Shown: positions 8,831 through 18,603, counted from the stretch's first letter. The stretch is DNA of 64,000 nt from Cellulosilyticum lentocellum DSM 5427 (GCF_000178835.2 NC_015275.1:1881001-1945000); one strand, 5' to 3'. Made by a program: numbers and translations. Notes: generated by a model from the letters alone, not told the origin.

Positions 8831-9992
8831 AAAAATGAGTAGTTTTGCTTTTTGTCAAATTTTTGGGACGATATAAAGCATAAATAAGATTGAAAAAGAA
8901 TAGGATAATGCCATAATTGATAAAGGAAGTAACTTTAATATTGGTAGCATAAAATTTAACAATCTCTAATATACCAGATAAGATTAAGCAAAGAATACCT
9001 ACGAGTAATCCCTGACTTAAGGGGTGCTTCTTATAAATCAATAAGGCAATGAATATAATCATTAATAACAAGTTACCACCAAGAAGAAGATGATAAGCTG
9101 GTAACAATTCAAAAAAGTTAGCTTTATCCATATACTGCAAAATAATAGCGACAATGTAAAAAACAATAGCAGGTAAGACACTTATAAAGCAATAGAGTTT
9201 TAAAGAATGTTTAGATACAATTTGATAGAAGAATAACCAAAGAGGAATAGCACTAGCATAAAAGCAAAGATATTCTAAATGATGAATAAAAGCTAGATTC
9301 TGTGTAAATAATTGCAAGCACTTAGTGTTACATAGTAACCAAATAGAATAAATAATGGCAAATATACCTAAAAATACAAAGCTTAAATAAGGTTGTTTTT
9401 GGAATTTCAAGTAAAGACTAGCCAATAAACAGACTATACCTGTAAGTAAAAACCAACTATTTAAATAAATAGTTTCAGCAGAGTCAAAGAGGAGCGTCTC
9501 CGTTAGATTTTTTTCAGTTAAAGTAATTGGAAAGATATAATTAGTGATACGGTCAAAACTATGAATATATTGAATATGTAAGGTTTTATAAGCATAATCC
9601 TTTGGCAGAGGAAATACGAGAAGTCCACTACCTACTTCTAGATTACCGCTTGTATTAATATTACCGTCATACGTATAAAGAAGTTCATTATCTAGAAAAA
9701 TTTTTACATGCTGTAAAAAGATTTTAGTACGAAGGTAAGGTTGCTTTATGGAAGTAGTAGGTAAAGTAGTATAGAGATCTACCGTATCGCCCTTATGATA
9801 ATAACAATCAACGTGAGTAGGGATGGAAAGAGAAACAGGAGACTTTCCATTTAAACTATAGTACCAGTTATAAGTTAAAGGTACTGCTTGTTCATGCTTA
9901 GTTGATTGATTTTGCAAGATACTTAAACTTATAAATCCAAATAAAAATAAAAAACTAACACAAATAATAGTTACATGTGGCTTATGTTTCAA
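8829..9992 (-). CDS. 7TMR-DISM-like membrane sensor protein without output domain
   Basis: A 387-residue membrane protein. One N-terminal membrane segment (about 8-25) leads to an extracytoplasmic beta-rich domain (about 40-170), then about seven or eight membrane segments (about 178-370) and a short basic tail. This matches the layout of 7TMR-DISM receptors, which sense an outside ligand and normally pass a signal to a cytoplasmic GGDEF, kinase or phosphatase domain. Here the protein stops after the last segment, so any partner must be separate. The next gene upstream on this strand is an HD-GYP protein, a possible functional link. Family assignment is by architecture; ligand unknown. Confidence 0.6.
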   Translation of the reverse strand: MKHKPHVTIICVSFLFLFGFISLSILQNQSTKHEQAVPLTYNWYYSLNGKSPVSLSIPTHVDCYYHKGDTVDLYTTLPTTSIKQPYLRTKIFLQHVKIFLDNELLYTYDGNINTSGNLEVGSGLLVFPLPKDYAYKTLHIQYIHSFDRITNYIFPITLTEKNLTETLLFDSAETIYLNSWFLLTGIVCLLASLYLKFQKQPYLSFVFLGIFAIIYSIWLLCNTKCLQLFTQNLAFIHHLEYLCFYASAIPLWLFFYQIVSKHSLKLYCFISVLPAIVFYIVAIILQYMDKANFFELLPAYHLLLGGNLLLMIIFIALLIYKKHPLSQGLLVGILCLILSGILEIVKFYATNIKVTSFINYGIILFFFNLIYALYRPKNLTKSKTTHF

Positions 9993-10081
9993 AGAGAGTC
10001 ACATCCTTTGGCTCAAAATATATATCATAGTATAATTAGTTATCATTCTATATGACATAAGTTATTTTTTCAAGCTAAATG

Positions 10082-10133
10082 AGAAGAAGAGCCTATTAAT
10101 TTGCTAACTAGCAAATTAATAGGCTCTTCTTCT
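10082..10133 (-). terminator. Terminator after the HD-GYP gene
   Basis: A perfect 24-bp inverted repeat (10082-10105 with 10110-10133) around AACT. It lies downstream of the HD-GYP gene and upstream of the 7TM gene, so these are separate transcripts. The U-run on the minus strand is weak. Confidence 0.65.
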
Positions 10134-10177
10134 TAATAATACAGCTATATTTTACTGTAAAGAGTAGGTCGTCTTAT

Positions 10178-11203
10178 TTATTTTATAGCCATAATATCAA
10201 TTTCATTATGTTCATATAAATTAATAAAACGATCATTAATTTTAATAATAGGACGGTAAAGACATTGTGGATTAACAAAAACAACTTCTCCAATTTCTCC
10301 TGTATTCAAGATAACAAAGGTACCAACATAATAGGTAGCTATATTAGTACAGAAAGTTAAAAGAAGTTTAGGATCAAATTGAGGAAGTAGATCTAATAAT
10401 AGGATTTTAAGTGTATCAAATATATGATGTTTGTGACGGAGTAAGTCATAGGTATCAGCAAGCCCCAATATCTTACCTAATAAATTAATATAAGGTGAGG
10501 AAATATGAACTGGGAAACCGCTGCCATCACAATGTTCATGATGAGCTAAAATGGCTTTTGGGATAATAGGATCTAAATCCTTGAGTTTACTTACAAGGTT
10601 ATAACTATAAATAGGATGCTTTTCATATTCAGCTTGCTCATCAGCATTTCTGGTAAAAGAAGAATCAAAAGGATCAAATGAAAGGTTAAGCAGACCAATA
10701 TCGTGTAATAAACCGGCTTTAATGGCAGAGGCTATAAGATGGTTATCTAAGTTACACCAACGGCAAATAAGCATAGAGATAAAAGCTACATTTAAGCTAT
10801 GATTATAGGTGTTACAGTCTAATTGTTCAATAAGGTTAGTACAACCTAAGAGACTATAATTAGCAGTAAAGTCGGTGGGTAAATCTTGACATAACGCTTC
10901 AAAGTCACTAATATCCAATAAGCTTGTATCTTTTTGATCCATTTGATTAACAACAGCCATTAAGGCAGAACTATACTTTTTATAGTTTTCAATTGTTTCT
11001 ACAGGAAGATTCCATACTTTATTGAAAGAATCTAAATAAACCCATATATCTGTATGAACAAAGTTTTGAATATTTTTAATATGCTCCGGTGTGAGTTCTT
11101 GATTTTGACCTACAATAGTAGTACCAGTTTTTAAATCAATAATAGGTCCTGAAGTAATCATACCTGGAATACATTTTGAAATAGGCACAATAATTTTTTG
11201 CAT
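10178..11203 (-). CDS. HD-GYP domain protein, probable cyclic-di-GMP phosphodiesterase
   Basis: A 341-residue cytoplasmic protein. The N-terminal third (1-110) is the region often found before HD-GYP domains in Clostridia. The HD-GYP domain (about 115-275) shows NHSLNVA (His135), LLHDIG (His167, Asp168), HP (196-197), HHEHCDGSGFP (His221, His222, with GFP for the signature GYP) and GLADTYD (Asp250), so the metal ligands are present and it is likely active against cyclic di-GMP. The GYP-to-GFP change is common. The start at 11203 follows AAGGGGG; the longer reading to 11278 lacks a ribosome site. A pilus locus elsewhere in the window is a plausible but unproven c-di-GMP target. Confidence 0.88.
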   Translation of the reverse strand: MQKIIVPISKCIPGMITSGPIIDLKTGTTIVGQNQELTPEHIKNIQNFVHTDIWVYLDSFNKVWNLPVETIENYKKYSSALMAVVNQMDQKDTSLLDISDFEALCQDLPTDFTANYSLLGCTNLIEQLDCNTYNHSLNVAFISMLICRWCNLDNHLIASAIKAGLLHDIGLLNLSFDPFDSSFTRNADEQAEYEKHPIYSYNLVSKLKDLDPIIPKAILAHHEHCDGSGFPVHISSPYINLLGKILGLADTYDLLRHKHHIFDTLKILLLDLLPQFDPKLLLTFCTNIATYYVGTFVILNTGEIGEVVFVNPQCLYRPIIKINDRFINLYEHNEIDIMAIK

Positions 11204-11310
11204 AACGTAAGCCCCCTTGTCAGTTACTTTTAATTTTATATCGACCAAATAGATAAGAAAAGTAAGAAAATAGAGCAAATAATAACTTAAATACAGAAAA
11301 ATTGTATATC

Positions 11311-11339
11311 GTTATAGTGTGCTATGGTGCTATTTGCAA
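11311..11339 (-). promoter_or_regulatory. Candidate promoter of the HD-GYP gene
   Basis: Minus strand TTGCAA (11339-11334), 17-base spacer, TATAAC (11316-11311), about 110 bases before the start codon. Confidence 0.55.
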
Positions 11340-11405
11340 AATCTCTTCAATAATGATAAACTAATATGACGAAAATAAATCTGATTACTAGTAAGATTTA
11401 GCTTC

Positions 11406-11957
11406 TTAGGTGCAGTGTTCTTTAAAATCATAAACAAGTGTGATAAAATCTTCTGCTGTTGGAGCTAGGAAAAAAGCAGGGCTATTTTTTTGCTTTTTAA
11501 AAGGAATATATAGAATAAAATAATAAAGGTTAATAAGGATGATATTACAATCCTGGATTAAGTCAGTTCTAGCATTTTTAGAAAGCTTATTAAATGTATG
11601 TAAGTAACATTTCTTTAAAAGTTTTAAGTTGAGTTTTGTTTTGGGTAAATGAAAGACGGATAAAGCTTCAGGATAGGAGTGTGCTAAATCATTAAAAAGA
11701 ACTGACCTATTTGTATAAGGTATAGTTGGTAGATAGTCAAATATATAAGCTTGTAAGTAAGAAGATGAATGTCTAGAACTTTCTAGAATAAAGATAAAAG
11801 ATTGAATGGACTTAATGAGTTCGTTATAAGAGGTTGAATGGATTTTGCAACCTCGCTGCTCATAGAAACTCCATTTTTCTAAGACATTAAAGTAACTATG
11901 GGTTAAAAAATTAGAGTAGATGTTATAGGTAGGTAGTGTTTTAGAATAGACATACAT
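11406..11957 (-). CDS. Hypothetical protein, possibly lineage-specific
   Basis: I do not recognise this 183-residue protein. It is rich in Tyr, Phe, Leu and Lys, has no clear signal peptide and no convincing domain motif; a hydrophobic stretch around NIILINLYYFILYIPF (about residues 137-152) could be buried or membrane-associated. Of two in-frame ATGs I choose 11957, eight bases after AAGGGGG; the one at 11963 leaves only two bases. Its 3' end lies 202 bases upstream of the HD-GYP start on the same strand. A real gene is likely from the ribosome site and open frame. Confidence 0.6.
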   Translation of the reverse strand: MYVYSKTLPTYNIYSNFLTHSYFNVLEKWSFYEQRGCKIHSTSYNELIKSIQSFIFILESSRHSSSYLQAYIFDYLPTIPYTNRSVLFNDLAHSYPEALSVFHLPKTKLNLKLLKKCYLHTFNKLSKNARTDLIQDCNIILINLYYFILYIPFKKQKNSPAFFLAPTAEDFITLVYDFKEHCT

Positions 11958-12109
11958 AAACATTCCCCCTTTTAATAACTTTCTTAACGACTTCTTTATA
12001 TTTATTATATAGCAGAATAAAAAGAATGAGAAGTTATTAATATAAAAATATAAATAAGACTAATCAAATGGAAAATCATCATGAGGTTCTAAAAACAGGA
12101 GGAACAAGA

Positions 12110-13468
12110 ATGAAAAAGAAGATGGGCATAGTCCTATTATTAGGTATCATTTTAGGTGGAGCAGGAATGATATATTACAGTACTCAAAGTAAAATGACAA
12201 TGGGACAAGCTATAGGGAAAGAAGAAGTAGCACAGAAATTATGTACTCTAGAGGGTAATGTAGTGCGTATTGAAATAAAAAGGGGTGAAACGACTATTTT
12301 AGAAAAAGAACATCAAAACTGGGAGAATCCAGAACATATGGACTTGACGTATGATTGGCAAGCAGTACATGAGTGGTTAGTGGCGATAAGAAAAATAGAA
12401 AGTAAGGAAGCCATTTATAAAGTAGAAGATGAGGCCCAATATGGTATAGATGATAAGTCTCTTATCATTACACTTTATGATGAAATGAATCATAGTCAAA
12501 CATTTAAAGTAGGAAAGATAACAGAAGATAAACAACTCTTTTATATGACAACTGATCGCATGGAAGGCGTATATGCAGTGGCTTATAATGATGGACAACA
12601 GCTTTTAAGAAATCCGAATACTTTTGTAGTAGGCAATTTAAAAATACCTGAGTTAGAAAACATAGAGCAAATCAAACTGACACATAATGAAGAATATACT
12701 TTAAGCCTTAAGAAGCTACAGGATTTAGGTGTTGATAAATGGTCTTTAATGGACTACTATAAAGGAAGTCACTTTATTCAAACAGAAGTAATGGAGCAGT
12801 TACTCGAAACGATTAAAGAGATGAAGATAGATAGTTTTGCAGGAGCCATTACAGAGAAGGAAGATTATGGTCTAACTAAGCCACAACTTATTTTAGGTCT
12901 GAATCAGGGATGGGAATTAAGTTTTGGTAAAACAGAAGGTGATCTGGTTTATGTAAGAATGAATGACCAGTCAGTTGTTTATACGATGAAGAAAGAGGCG
13001 TTAGAGCAACTGACTAGCTATAAACCATTCGACATGATTTCAAGAGAAGTTTTAGAACTGCCGTTATCTGGGATTAAACAGATTGTGTTAGAGAATCCAC
13101 AAGGTACTTATAACTTGACACTAGAGTATGGAGAAGCAGGACAGGTTGCTACTGAAATAGTAAGTCAATTAGATGAAATAGCTTTAAATAAGGAGCAAAC
13201 TGCAGAGCTTATTTCAACTATTAGCTCAAGCATATGGATTGAGGCAGCACTTCAAAATCCTGAAATTGAACAAAAAGAAGAAAGAAAAGCTGAAATTACA
13301 ATTACATGTACTTTACAAAATAATCAAGAGGAGACAATTGAACTTATTCCTTATGATATTAATTATTATATTTTACGTGTAGATGGTGTTACAGAATTTG
13401 CGGTTAATAAAGATAAAGTAACAAAGCTATTTAGTACACTTAGTCATATGAAAAAAGAAAAGAAGTAA
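12110..13468 (+). CDS. DUF4340 domain membrane-anchored protein
   Basis: A 452-residue protein with an uncleaved-looking N-terminal membrane anchor (about 5-23) and a large extracytoplasmic part. The body contains repeated beta-rich segments typical of DUF4340 (about 55-190 and 190-340: WSLMDYYKGS, YGLTKPQLILGL, LVYVRMNDQSVVYTMKKEAL). The family often accompanies gliding or ABC-2 type transporter genes, but none is adjacent here and no molecular function is established. The start at 12110 follows AGGAGG; an ATG at 12068 has no ribosome site. Confidence 0.75.
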   Translation: MKKKMGIVLLLGIILGGAGMIYYSTQSKMTMGQAIGKEEVAQKLCTLEGNVVRIEIKRGETTILEKEHQNWENPEHMDLTYDWQAVHEWLVAIRKIESKEAIYKVEDEAQYGIDDKSLIITLYDEMNHSQTFKVGKITEDKQLFYMTTDRMEGVYAVAYNDGQQLLRNPNTFVVGNLKIPELENIEQIKLTHNEEYTLSLKKLQDLGVDKWSLMDYYKGSHFIQTEVMEQLLETIKEMKIDSFAGAITEKEDYGLTKPQLILGLNQGWELSFGKTEGDLVYVRMNDQSVVYTMKKEALEQLTSYKPFDMISREVLELPLSGIKQIVLENPQGTYNLTLEYGEAGQVATEIVSQLDEIALNKEQTAELISTISSSIWIEAALQNPEIEQKEERKAEITITCTLQNNQEETIELIPYDINYYILRVDGVTEFAVNKDKVTKLFSTLSHMKKEKK

Positions 13469-13474
13469 GGATGA

Positions 13475-13508
13475 AAAAAGGAACTCCATTGATTATGAGT
13501 TCCTTTTT
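13475..13508 (+). terminator. Terminator after the DUF4340 gene
   Basis: 12-bp perfect stem (13475-13486 with 13497-13508), ten-base loop, T-run in the descending arm. Confidence 0.8.
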
Positions 13509-13546
13509 GCTATTATAGTATAATAAATATAAAAAAGGGAAATGCT

Positions 13547-13807
13547 ATGTATTATATATATATTTTGAAATGTAAAGATGGTACCTATTATACGGGATAC
13601 ACTAATAATATAGAAAAAAGAGTGCGTATACATAATGATAAAAAAGGTGCAAAATATACGAGAGGTCGTACACCCGTTACTTTGGTTTATGAAGAAAGCT
13701 TTGCGACTAAAGCAGAAGCTTTGAAAAGAGAATATATGATTAAACAAATGAGTAGAGCTGAAAAAGAAGCTCTTATCCATTCAAAAGCTGAGGAGCTGAG
13801 GGAATGA
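13547..13807 (+). CDS. GIY-YIG nuclease family protein (YhbQ/UPF0213-like)
   Basis: An 86-residue single-domain protein. The GIY-YIG core is clear: YYIYILKCKDGTYYTGYT (residues 2-19, YIY...YTG), Arg near 26 (EKRVRIHN), and a conserved EALKREY helix (57-63). These small proteins resemble the UvrC/Slx1 nuclease fold and are linked to DNA repair or horizontal-transfer control in some species. The stop codon overlaps the next start (ATGA, 13804-13807), so it is translationally coupled to yitT-like gene 13804. Confidence 0.9.
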   Translation: MYYIYILKCKDGTYYTGYTNNIEKRVRIHNDKKGAKYTRGRTPVTLVYEESFATKAEALKREYMIKQMSRAEKEALIHSKAEELRE

Positions 13808-14658
13808 AACAACTAGTAAAAGAATATATAGGAATTATTATAGGAGCATTACTTATAGCCATAGGACTTTATTTTTTCTGGGCACCATCAAATTTAGCAG
13901 CTGGAGGCGTAAGTGGTCTAGCAATTGTTCTAAAGGCGCTCTTCCCGATTGTACCCATTGGTATTCTTATTTTTATTTTAGATTGCTTGATGTTTATGAT
14001 TGGGTTTATCATGTTAGGAAAAAGCTTTGGATTAAGAAGCTTAATGTGTAGTTTGTCTGTATCAGTATTAATGACAGAGTTAGAATTCATTTGGCCTAAT
14101 TGGCAGCCTATTAGTGACGATTTACTAATCTTACTTATTTTTGGAGCGTTATTTATTGCTATAGGTCAAGCATTAGTGTTTAATTTAGAAGCATCTTCTG
14201 GTGGAACAGATATTATAGCAAAAATGATTACCCAATATACGCACCTTAATATTGGAACCTCCTTAATGATAGCTGATATGATTGTTGTTCTTTTAGCTAC
14301 GGGCATATTTGGGCTTGAAAAAGGACTTTATGCGGCATTAGGGGTTTTAATTACGACTAACTTAATAGATTATTTAATTTCTGGGTTTAATGTTCAGCGC
14401 TATGTCATGATTATTCCCTCATCTTCAGATAAAGTGCAACCGATTAATACGTATATTTTAGAAACACTAGAGCGGGGTGCAACTATCTATACAGCAGAAG
14501 GAGCGTATAGTAAAAACCCTAAGCAAGTCATTACAACTGTTATCGACCGTAAGGAATTTATTGATTTAAAAAGGAAATTAATTAGAATTGACCCTTTAGC
14601 TTTTATGACAGTACAAAATTTACATGAGGTTGTTGGAGAAGGTTTTAAAGTGAAATAA
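13804..14658 (+). CDS. YitT family membrane protein
   Basis: A 284-residue integral membrane protein with five or six hydrophobic segments in the first 195 residues (YIGIIIGALLIAIGLYFF, GGVSGLAIVL, GGTDIIAKMI) and a soluble C-terminal DUF2179 domain (about 200-280: MIIPSSSDKV, ERGATIYTAEGAYS). This is the standard YitT layout; a transport role is suspected for the family but unproven. It shares a 4-base overlap with the GIY-YIG gene and is followed by a strong terminator. Confidence 0.9.
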   Translation: MKQLVKEYIGIIIGALLIAIGLYFFWAPSNLAAGGVSGLAIVLKALFPIVPIGILIFILDCLMFMIGFIMLGKSFGLRSLMCSLSVSVLMTELEFIWPNWQPISDDLLILLIFGALFIAIGQALVFNLEASSGGTDIIAKMITQYTHLNIGTSLMIADMIVVLLATGIFGLEKGLYAALGVLITTNLIDYLISGFNVQRYVMIIPSSSDKVQPINTYILETLERGATIYTAEGAYSKNPKQVITTVIDRKEFIDLKRKLIRIDPLAFMTVQNLHEVVGEGFKVK

Positions 14659-14669
14659 AAAATGGTTAG

Positions 14670-14728
14670 AAATTAAAATAGAGATAGAAATTAAGCGGAT
14701 AGCTTTCTTTCTATCTCTATTTTAATTT
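14670..14728 (+). terminator. Terminator after the yitT-like gene
   Basis: A perfect 21-bp inverted repeat (14670-14690 with 14708-14728) around a 17-base loop, with T-rich descending arm. Confidence 0.75.
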
Positions 14729-14787
14729 AATATTTTAATTTTATAAATAAGATTCTTAGAATTTAGTATAAAATTAATCGAAAAGGG

Positions 14788-14816
14788 TTGACAATTCTAG
14801 ATATAAAGCATATACT
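14788..14816 (+). promoter_or_regulatory. Sigma-A promoter of the Rrf2-cysK operon
   Basis: TTGACA (14788-14793), 17-base spacer, TATACT (14811-14816), about 39 bases before the regulator start. Rrf2 regulators usually control their own operon, so an operator probably overlaps this site. Confidence 0.8.
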
Positions 14817-14854
14817 ACAAAACATAGAGAAATAGTAGGAATAAAGGAGGGGCT

Positions 14855-15310
14855 ATGAAAATATCAACAAAAGCAAGATATGGTTTACGTGCTTTAGTAG
14901 ATTTGGCAGTTCATTCATCAGGGGATCAAGTACCACTTATTAGTATAGCCCAGAGACAAGAGTTATCCGCCAATTATATGGAGCAAGTTTTTTCATCTTT
15001 AAAAAAAGCAGGAATTGTAAAAAGTATCAAGGGGTCACAAGGTGGCTACATTTTAGCAAAGCGTAGCTGTGACATCACTGTAGGAGAAGTCATTAGGGCT
15101 ATAGAAGGAGAAATTCTTATCGTAGAAGAAGAGGAAGCTAGAGATGATGCTTCTTTAATTTATAATAGCATGAAACAGTGTTTACAAGAACAAGTTTGGA
15201 GTAAAATTACAGAAAGTATTTGTCAGGTGATTGATCATATTACCTTGGAAGATTTAATGAAGGATTATGAGAAGCTTAATCAAAAAGAAGTATTAATGTA
15301 TTATATATAA
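14855..15310 (+). CDS. Rrf2-family transcriptional regulator, CymR-like
   Basis: A 151-residue winged-helix regulator. The N terminus [18 protein letters not shown] and the recognition-wing text [13 protein letters not shown] are typical of Rrf2. It lacks the three clustered cysteines of IscR (only two separated cysteines, near 109 and 122), so an Fe-S form is unlikely; it resembles CymR, which represses cysteine-uptake and synthesis genes and acts together with CysK. The cysteine synthase gene follows 17 bases later in the same operon, strongly supporting a cysteine-metabolism role. Strong AAAGGAGG site. Confidence 0.88.
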   Translation: MKISTKARYGLRALVDLAVHSSGDQVPLISIAQRQELSANYMEQVFSSLKKAGIVKSIKGSQGGYILAKRSCDITVGEVIRAIEGEILIVEEEEARDDASLIYNSMKQCLQEQVWSKITESICQVIDHITLEDLMKDYEKLNQKEVLMYYI

Positions 15311-15327
15311 AAATGGGAGGAATTAAA

Positions 15328-16257
15328 ATGGCTAAGATATCAAAAAATATTACAGAGTTAATTGGAAATACCCCTTTATTAGAAATAGGGCAGTATGCAA
15401 AGAGTGAGGGAGTAGAAGCAACGCTTATTGTTAAACTAGAGTCTTTTAATCCAGGTAGCAGTGTAAAAGATCGTATTGGTTATTACATGATTCAGGATGC
15501 TGAAAAGCAAGGGCTTATAACAAATGAAACAACTATTATTGAGCCAACTAGTGGGAATACAGGTATTGCTTTAGCTTATATATGTGCAGCAAAAGGTTAT
15601 AAGTTGATTTTAACTATGCCTGATACAATGAGTGTAGAGCGTCGTAATATATTAAAGGCATTAGGAGCAGAGCTTGTGCTTACAGAAGGAGCAAAAGGTA
15701 TGAAAGGTGCTATTCAAAAGGCTGAAGAGCTTGCTAAAGAAAAAGTACCAAGCTTTATACCACAGCAATTTAATAATCCAGCTAATCCTTTAGCACATCG
15801 TTCAACAACTGCACTTGAAATATGGAATGATACAGATGGTAGTGTAGACCTTTTTGTAGCAGGTGTAGGAACAGGTGGAACAGTATCTGGTGTGGGAGAG
15901 GTACTTAAAGAAAAGAAACCACAAGTGAAAATCGTAGCTGTGGAACCAGCAGATTCTCCAGTACTTTCAGGTGGTAAACCAGGACCACATAAGATTCAAG
16001 GTATTGGTGCTGGTTTTGTACCAGCAGTGTTTGATTCTGAGGTGATTGACGAAATTATTCAGGTAAGTAATGAAGACGCTTTTGAAACAGCTAGAAAGCT
16101 TGCTAAGACAGAAGGTGTATTAGTAGGAATTTCATCAGGAGCTGCTTTATATGCAGCCACTCAATTAGCTAAAAGACCGGAAAATAAAGGTAAAAATATC
16201 ATAGCACTTTTACCAGATACTGGAGAAAGATATTTATCTACACCTTTATTTGCTTAG
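15328..16257 (+). CDS. cysK: Cysteine synthase (O-acetylserine sulfhydrylase)
   Basis: A 309-residue PLP enzyme that forms L-cysteine from O-acetylserine and sulfide. The PLP lysine is Lys47 in [10 protein letters not shown]; the substrate loop is TSGNTG (about 71-76) and the phosphate-binding loop [10 protein letters not shown] lies near 177-186. Length is normal for CysK. The start at 15328 follows GGGAGG; an ATG at 15313 lies within that ribosome site. Second gene of the Rrf2-cysK operon; in CymR systems CysK is also the signalling partner of the repressor. Confidence 0.95.
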   Translation: MAKISKNITELIGNTPLLEIGQYAKSEGVEATLIVKLESFNPGSSVKDRIGYYMIQDAEKQGLITNETTIIEPTSGNTGIALAYICAAKGYKLILTMPDTMSVERRNILKALGAELVLTEGAKGMKGAIQKAEELAKEKVPSFIPQQFNNPANPLAHRSTTALEIWNDTDGSVDLFVAGVGTGGTVSGVGEVLKEKKPQVKIVAVEPADSPVLSGGKPGPHKIQGIGAGFVPAVFDSEVIDEIIQVSNEDAFETARKLAKTEGVLVGISSGAALYAATQLAKRPENKGKNIIALLPDTGERYLSTPLFA

Positions 16258-16350
16258 TAATCTTTGCTCAAGTATCAGTTGAGGGTAACTTGTACAATCA
16301 ATCAAAGATAAAAAATGAGAGCAGAATAAATCAAATTTTATAAGATTACC

Positions 16351-16400
16351 AAATAACTGCCAGTAAGCCTTAAAAGGTGAAAACTGGCAGTTATTTGTTT
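16351..16400 (+). terminator. Terminator after cysK
   Basis: A perfect 14-bp stem (16351-16364 with 16383-16396) with 18-base loop, followed by TTTGTTTG. The rest of the cysK-ung gap shows nothing definite. Confidence 0.75.
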
Positions 16401-16546
16401 GCCTAAATTAAAAGTAAGTTAGCAAGTACTGCAAGAGCATAAAGGAAGAGGAATAAAAAGTTGATGAAAATAACATCCTAAGTTGTAGCCGGTAGAGAAA
16501 TAAGTATGGTATATTTGAGAGGATGATATAAAAGAGGAGCGATGAA

Positions 16547-17221
16547 ATGGTAACATTTAATAACAGCTGGGACGAACAACTAAAGGATGAATTTGAGAAA
16601 CCTTATTATAAAGCTTTACATGAATTTTTAAAAGATGAATATAAGACTCAAACGATTTATCCGAATATGTATGATATCTTTAATGCTTTAAAGACAACAA
16701 GTTATGATGACGTAAAAGTCGTTATTTTAGGACAAGATCCGTATCATGGAGAAGGACAAGCACACGGAATGGCTTTTTCTGTAAAGCCAGGTGTAAAAGT
16801 ACCACCTTCACTAGTTAATATTTATAAAGAACTTCAAGCTACTTTGGGGTGTTATATACCGAATAATGGTTATCTTATGAAATGGGCTGAGCAAGGCGTA
16901 TTATTACTTAACACGGTTCTTACGGTAAGAGCTGGTAAGCCTCAATCTCATAAGGGAAAAGGTTGGGAAGTATTTACAGATCGTATTATTAGTTTGCTAA
17001 ATGAAAGAAAAGATCCTGTTATTTTTATTTTATGGGGAGCGCCAGCTAAGAAAAAAGCAGAGCTTATTACTGCACCTTGGCATAAGATATTAACAGCTGC
17101 TCATCCTAGTCCTTTATCTGCATACAATGGCTTTTTTGGATGTAATCATTTTCAAAAGGTAAATGAGTATTTAATAGCTATGGGTAAGACACCTATTGAT
17201 TTTCAAATAGAAAATATCTAG
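16547..17221 (+). CDS. ung: Uracil-DNA glycosylase, family 1
   Basis: A 224-residue DNA-repair enzyme that removes uracil from DNA. The water-activating loop [13 protein letters not shown] gives Asp64 and His68; the minor-groove loop HPSPLSA gives His186. Length is standard. Ribosome site AAGAGGAG precedes the ATG. It appears monocistronic, ahead of the asnA leader. Confidence 0.96.
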   Translation: MVTFNNSWDEQLKDEFEKPYYKALHEFLKDEYKTQTIYPNMYDIFNALKTTSYDDVKVVILGQDPYHGEGQAHGMAFSVKPGVKVPPSLVNIYKELQATLGCYIPNNGYLMKWAEQGVLLLNTVLTVRAGKPQSHKGKGWEVFTDRIISLLNERKDPVIFILWGAPAKKKAELITAPWHKILTAAHPSPLSAYNGFFGCNHFQKVNEYLIAMGKTPIDFQIENI

Positions 17222-17250
17222 CCTTTTAAAACAAGAATGCTAAAATTGAC

Positions 17251-17279
17251 TTGACAAAATATTTGACTGTAATTAAAAT
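17251..17279 (+). promoter_or_regulatory. Sigma-A promoter of the asnA T-box leader
   Basis: TTGACA (17251-17256), 17-base spacer, TAAAAT (17274-17279). Transcription would begin near 17287, just ahead of the T-box stem I. Confidence 0.8.
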
Positions 17280-17302
17280 ACTTATATAAATCTAAAAAAT
17301 AA

Positions 17303-17575
17303 AGACGATGAAAAGACGAGTAAATCTTTACTAAGGTTTAAAGAGAGCCGAGGGAGCTGAAAATCGGTAACAAGGTAAGGATGGAAGAACAGCTTGGAGT
17401 TGCTAATCGAACGGCTATTGGCTTAGTAGACTTAGACGGGATAGACCGTTATATCTAAAACGTATCGAGTAATCTGTACGTTAGTGAGAGGATTTTAGTT
17501 TACTAAAGTCAATTAGGGTGGCAAACGCGAATCAACCTTCGTCCCTTACGTTTAAGGGAAGGAGGTTTTTTATAT
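17303..17575 (+). promoter_or_regulatory. T-box riboswitch, asparagine-specific, controlling asnA
   Basis: The leader has the usual T-box parts: AGAGAGCC and GAGGGAGCTG in the upper stem I, a candidate specifier codon AAC (17388-17390) followed by A, the T-box sequence AGGGTGGCAAACGCG (17515-17529), and a terminator stem (17534-17548 with 17553-17567, a 3-base internal mismatch) followed by TTTTT. AAC is an Asn codon, matching the downstream asparagine synthetase. Uncharged tRNA-Asn should favour the antiterminator and switch asnA on. The specifier choice rests on reading the stem-I alignment by eye. Confidence 0.87.
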
Positions 17576-17595
17576 TTTAAAAGGAGGAATATGTG

Positions 17596-18603
17596 ATGCA
17601 ATTAAGAATTCCAGAAGGTTACAAAGCCAAATTAGACTTAAGAGAAACAGAAGTGGCAATTAAAAAGTTAAAGGATTATTTTGAAAATGCTTTAGCTTAT
17701 GAGTTGTATTTAACTCGTGTGTCTGCTCCACTTTTTGTTAAACCAGAAACGGGTTTAAATGATAACTTAAATGGGACAGAAAGAGCAGTTGCTTTTGATA
17801 TTGCAGATGATAATCATGCTATTGTAGAGGTGATTCATTCTTTAGCTAAGTGGAAAAGAATGGCGCTTGGTAGATATGAATTTGGTATTAATGAAGGACT
17901 TTATACAGATATGAATGCGATTCGTCGTGATGAAGAATTAGATAACTTACATTCCATTTATGTCGATCAATGGGATTGGGAAAAAGTTATTACTAAGGAT
18001 ATGCGTAATACAGAGTTTCTTGAGAAAACAGTAAAGCAGATTTACAGGGCGTTTATTAGAACACAAAACTATATTACAGAAGAGTATCCTGTACTTGAAA
18101 AATGGTTGCCAGATGAAATTTATTTTGTAACTTCACAGGAGTTATTAGACAGCTATCCAGAACTTACTGCTAAAGAAAGAGAAAATAAAATTTGTGAAGA
18201 AAAGAAAGCTGTATTTGTAATGCAAATTGGTGGGGCTTTAAGTAATGGAGAAAGACATGATGGTAGAGCGCCAGATTATGATGATTGGTCTCTTAATGGA
18301 GATATTTTATTCTGGAATCCACTTTTAGGTAGCGCATTTGAACTTTCTTCTATGGGAATCCGTGTAGATGAAGAAGTACTAGAAAAACAATTAGAAATAG
18401 CAGGGTGCCCAGAACGCCGTGAATTAGCTTTCCATAAAGGTGTTTTAGAAAGACAATTACCTTATACAATTGGTGGTGGGATTGGTCAATCTAGAATTTG
18501 CATGTATTTCTTACAAAAAGCACATATTGGAGAAGTTCAAGCATCCATTTGGCCACAAGAGATGATTGATGCTTGCGAAGCAGTACATGTTCATTTGCTA
18601 TAA
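17596..18603 (+). CDS. asnA: Aspartate-ammonia ligase (asparagine synthetase A)
   Basis: A 335-residue cytoplasmic enzyme that makes asparagine from aspartate, ammonia and ATP, with a class II tRNA-synthetase-like fold. Family phrases include [46 protein letters not shown] and [11 protein letters not shown] (motif 3 region). Length is standard (about 330). ATG 17596 lies eight bases after AGGAGG; GTG 17593 is less well spaced. It is controlled by the Asn T-box just upstream and followed by a terminator. Confidence 0.95.
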   Translation: MQLRIPEGYKAKLDLRETEVAIKKLKDYFENALAYELYLTRVSAPLFVKPETGLNDNLNGTERAVAFDIADDNHAIVEVIHSLAKWKRMALGRYEFGINEGLYTDMNAIRRDEELDNLHSIYVDQWDWEKVITKDMRNTEFLEKTVKQIYRAFIRTQNYITEEYPVLEKWLPDEIYFVTSQELLDSYPELTAKERENKICEEKKAVFVMQIGGALSNGERHDGRAPDYDDWSLNGDILFWNPLLGSAFELSSMGIRVDEEVLEKQLEIAGCPERRELAFHKGVLERQLPYTIGGGIGQSRICMYFLQKAHIGEVQASIWPQEMIDACEAVHVHLL

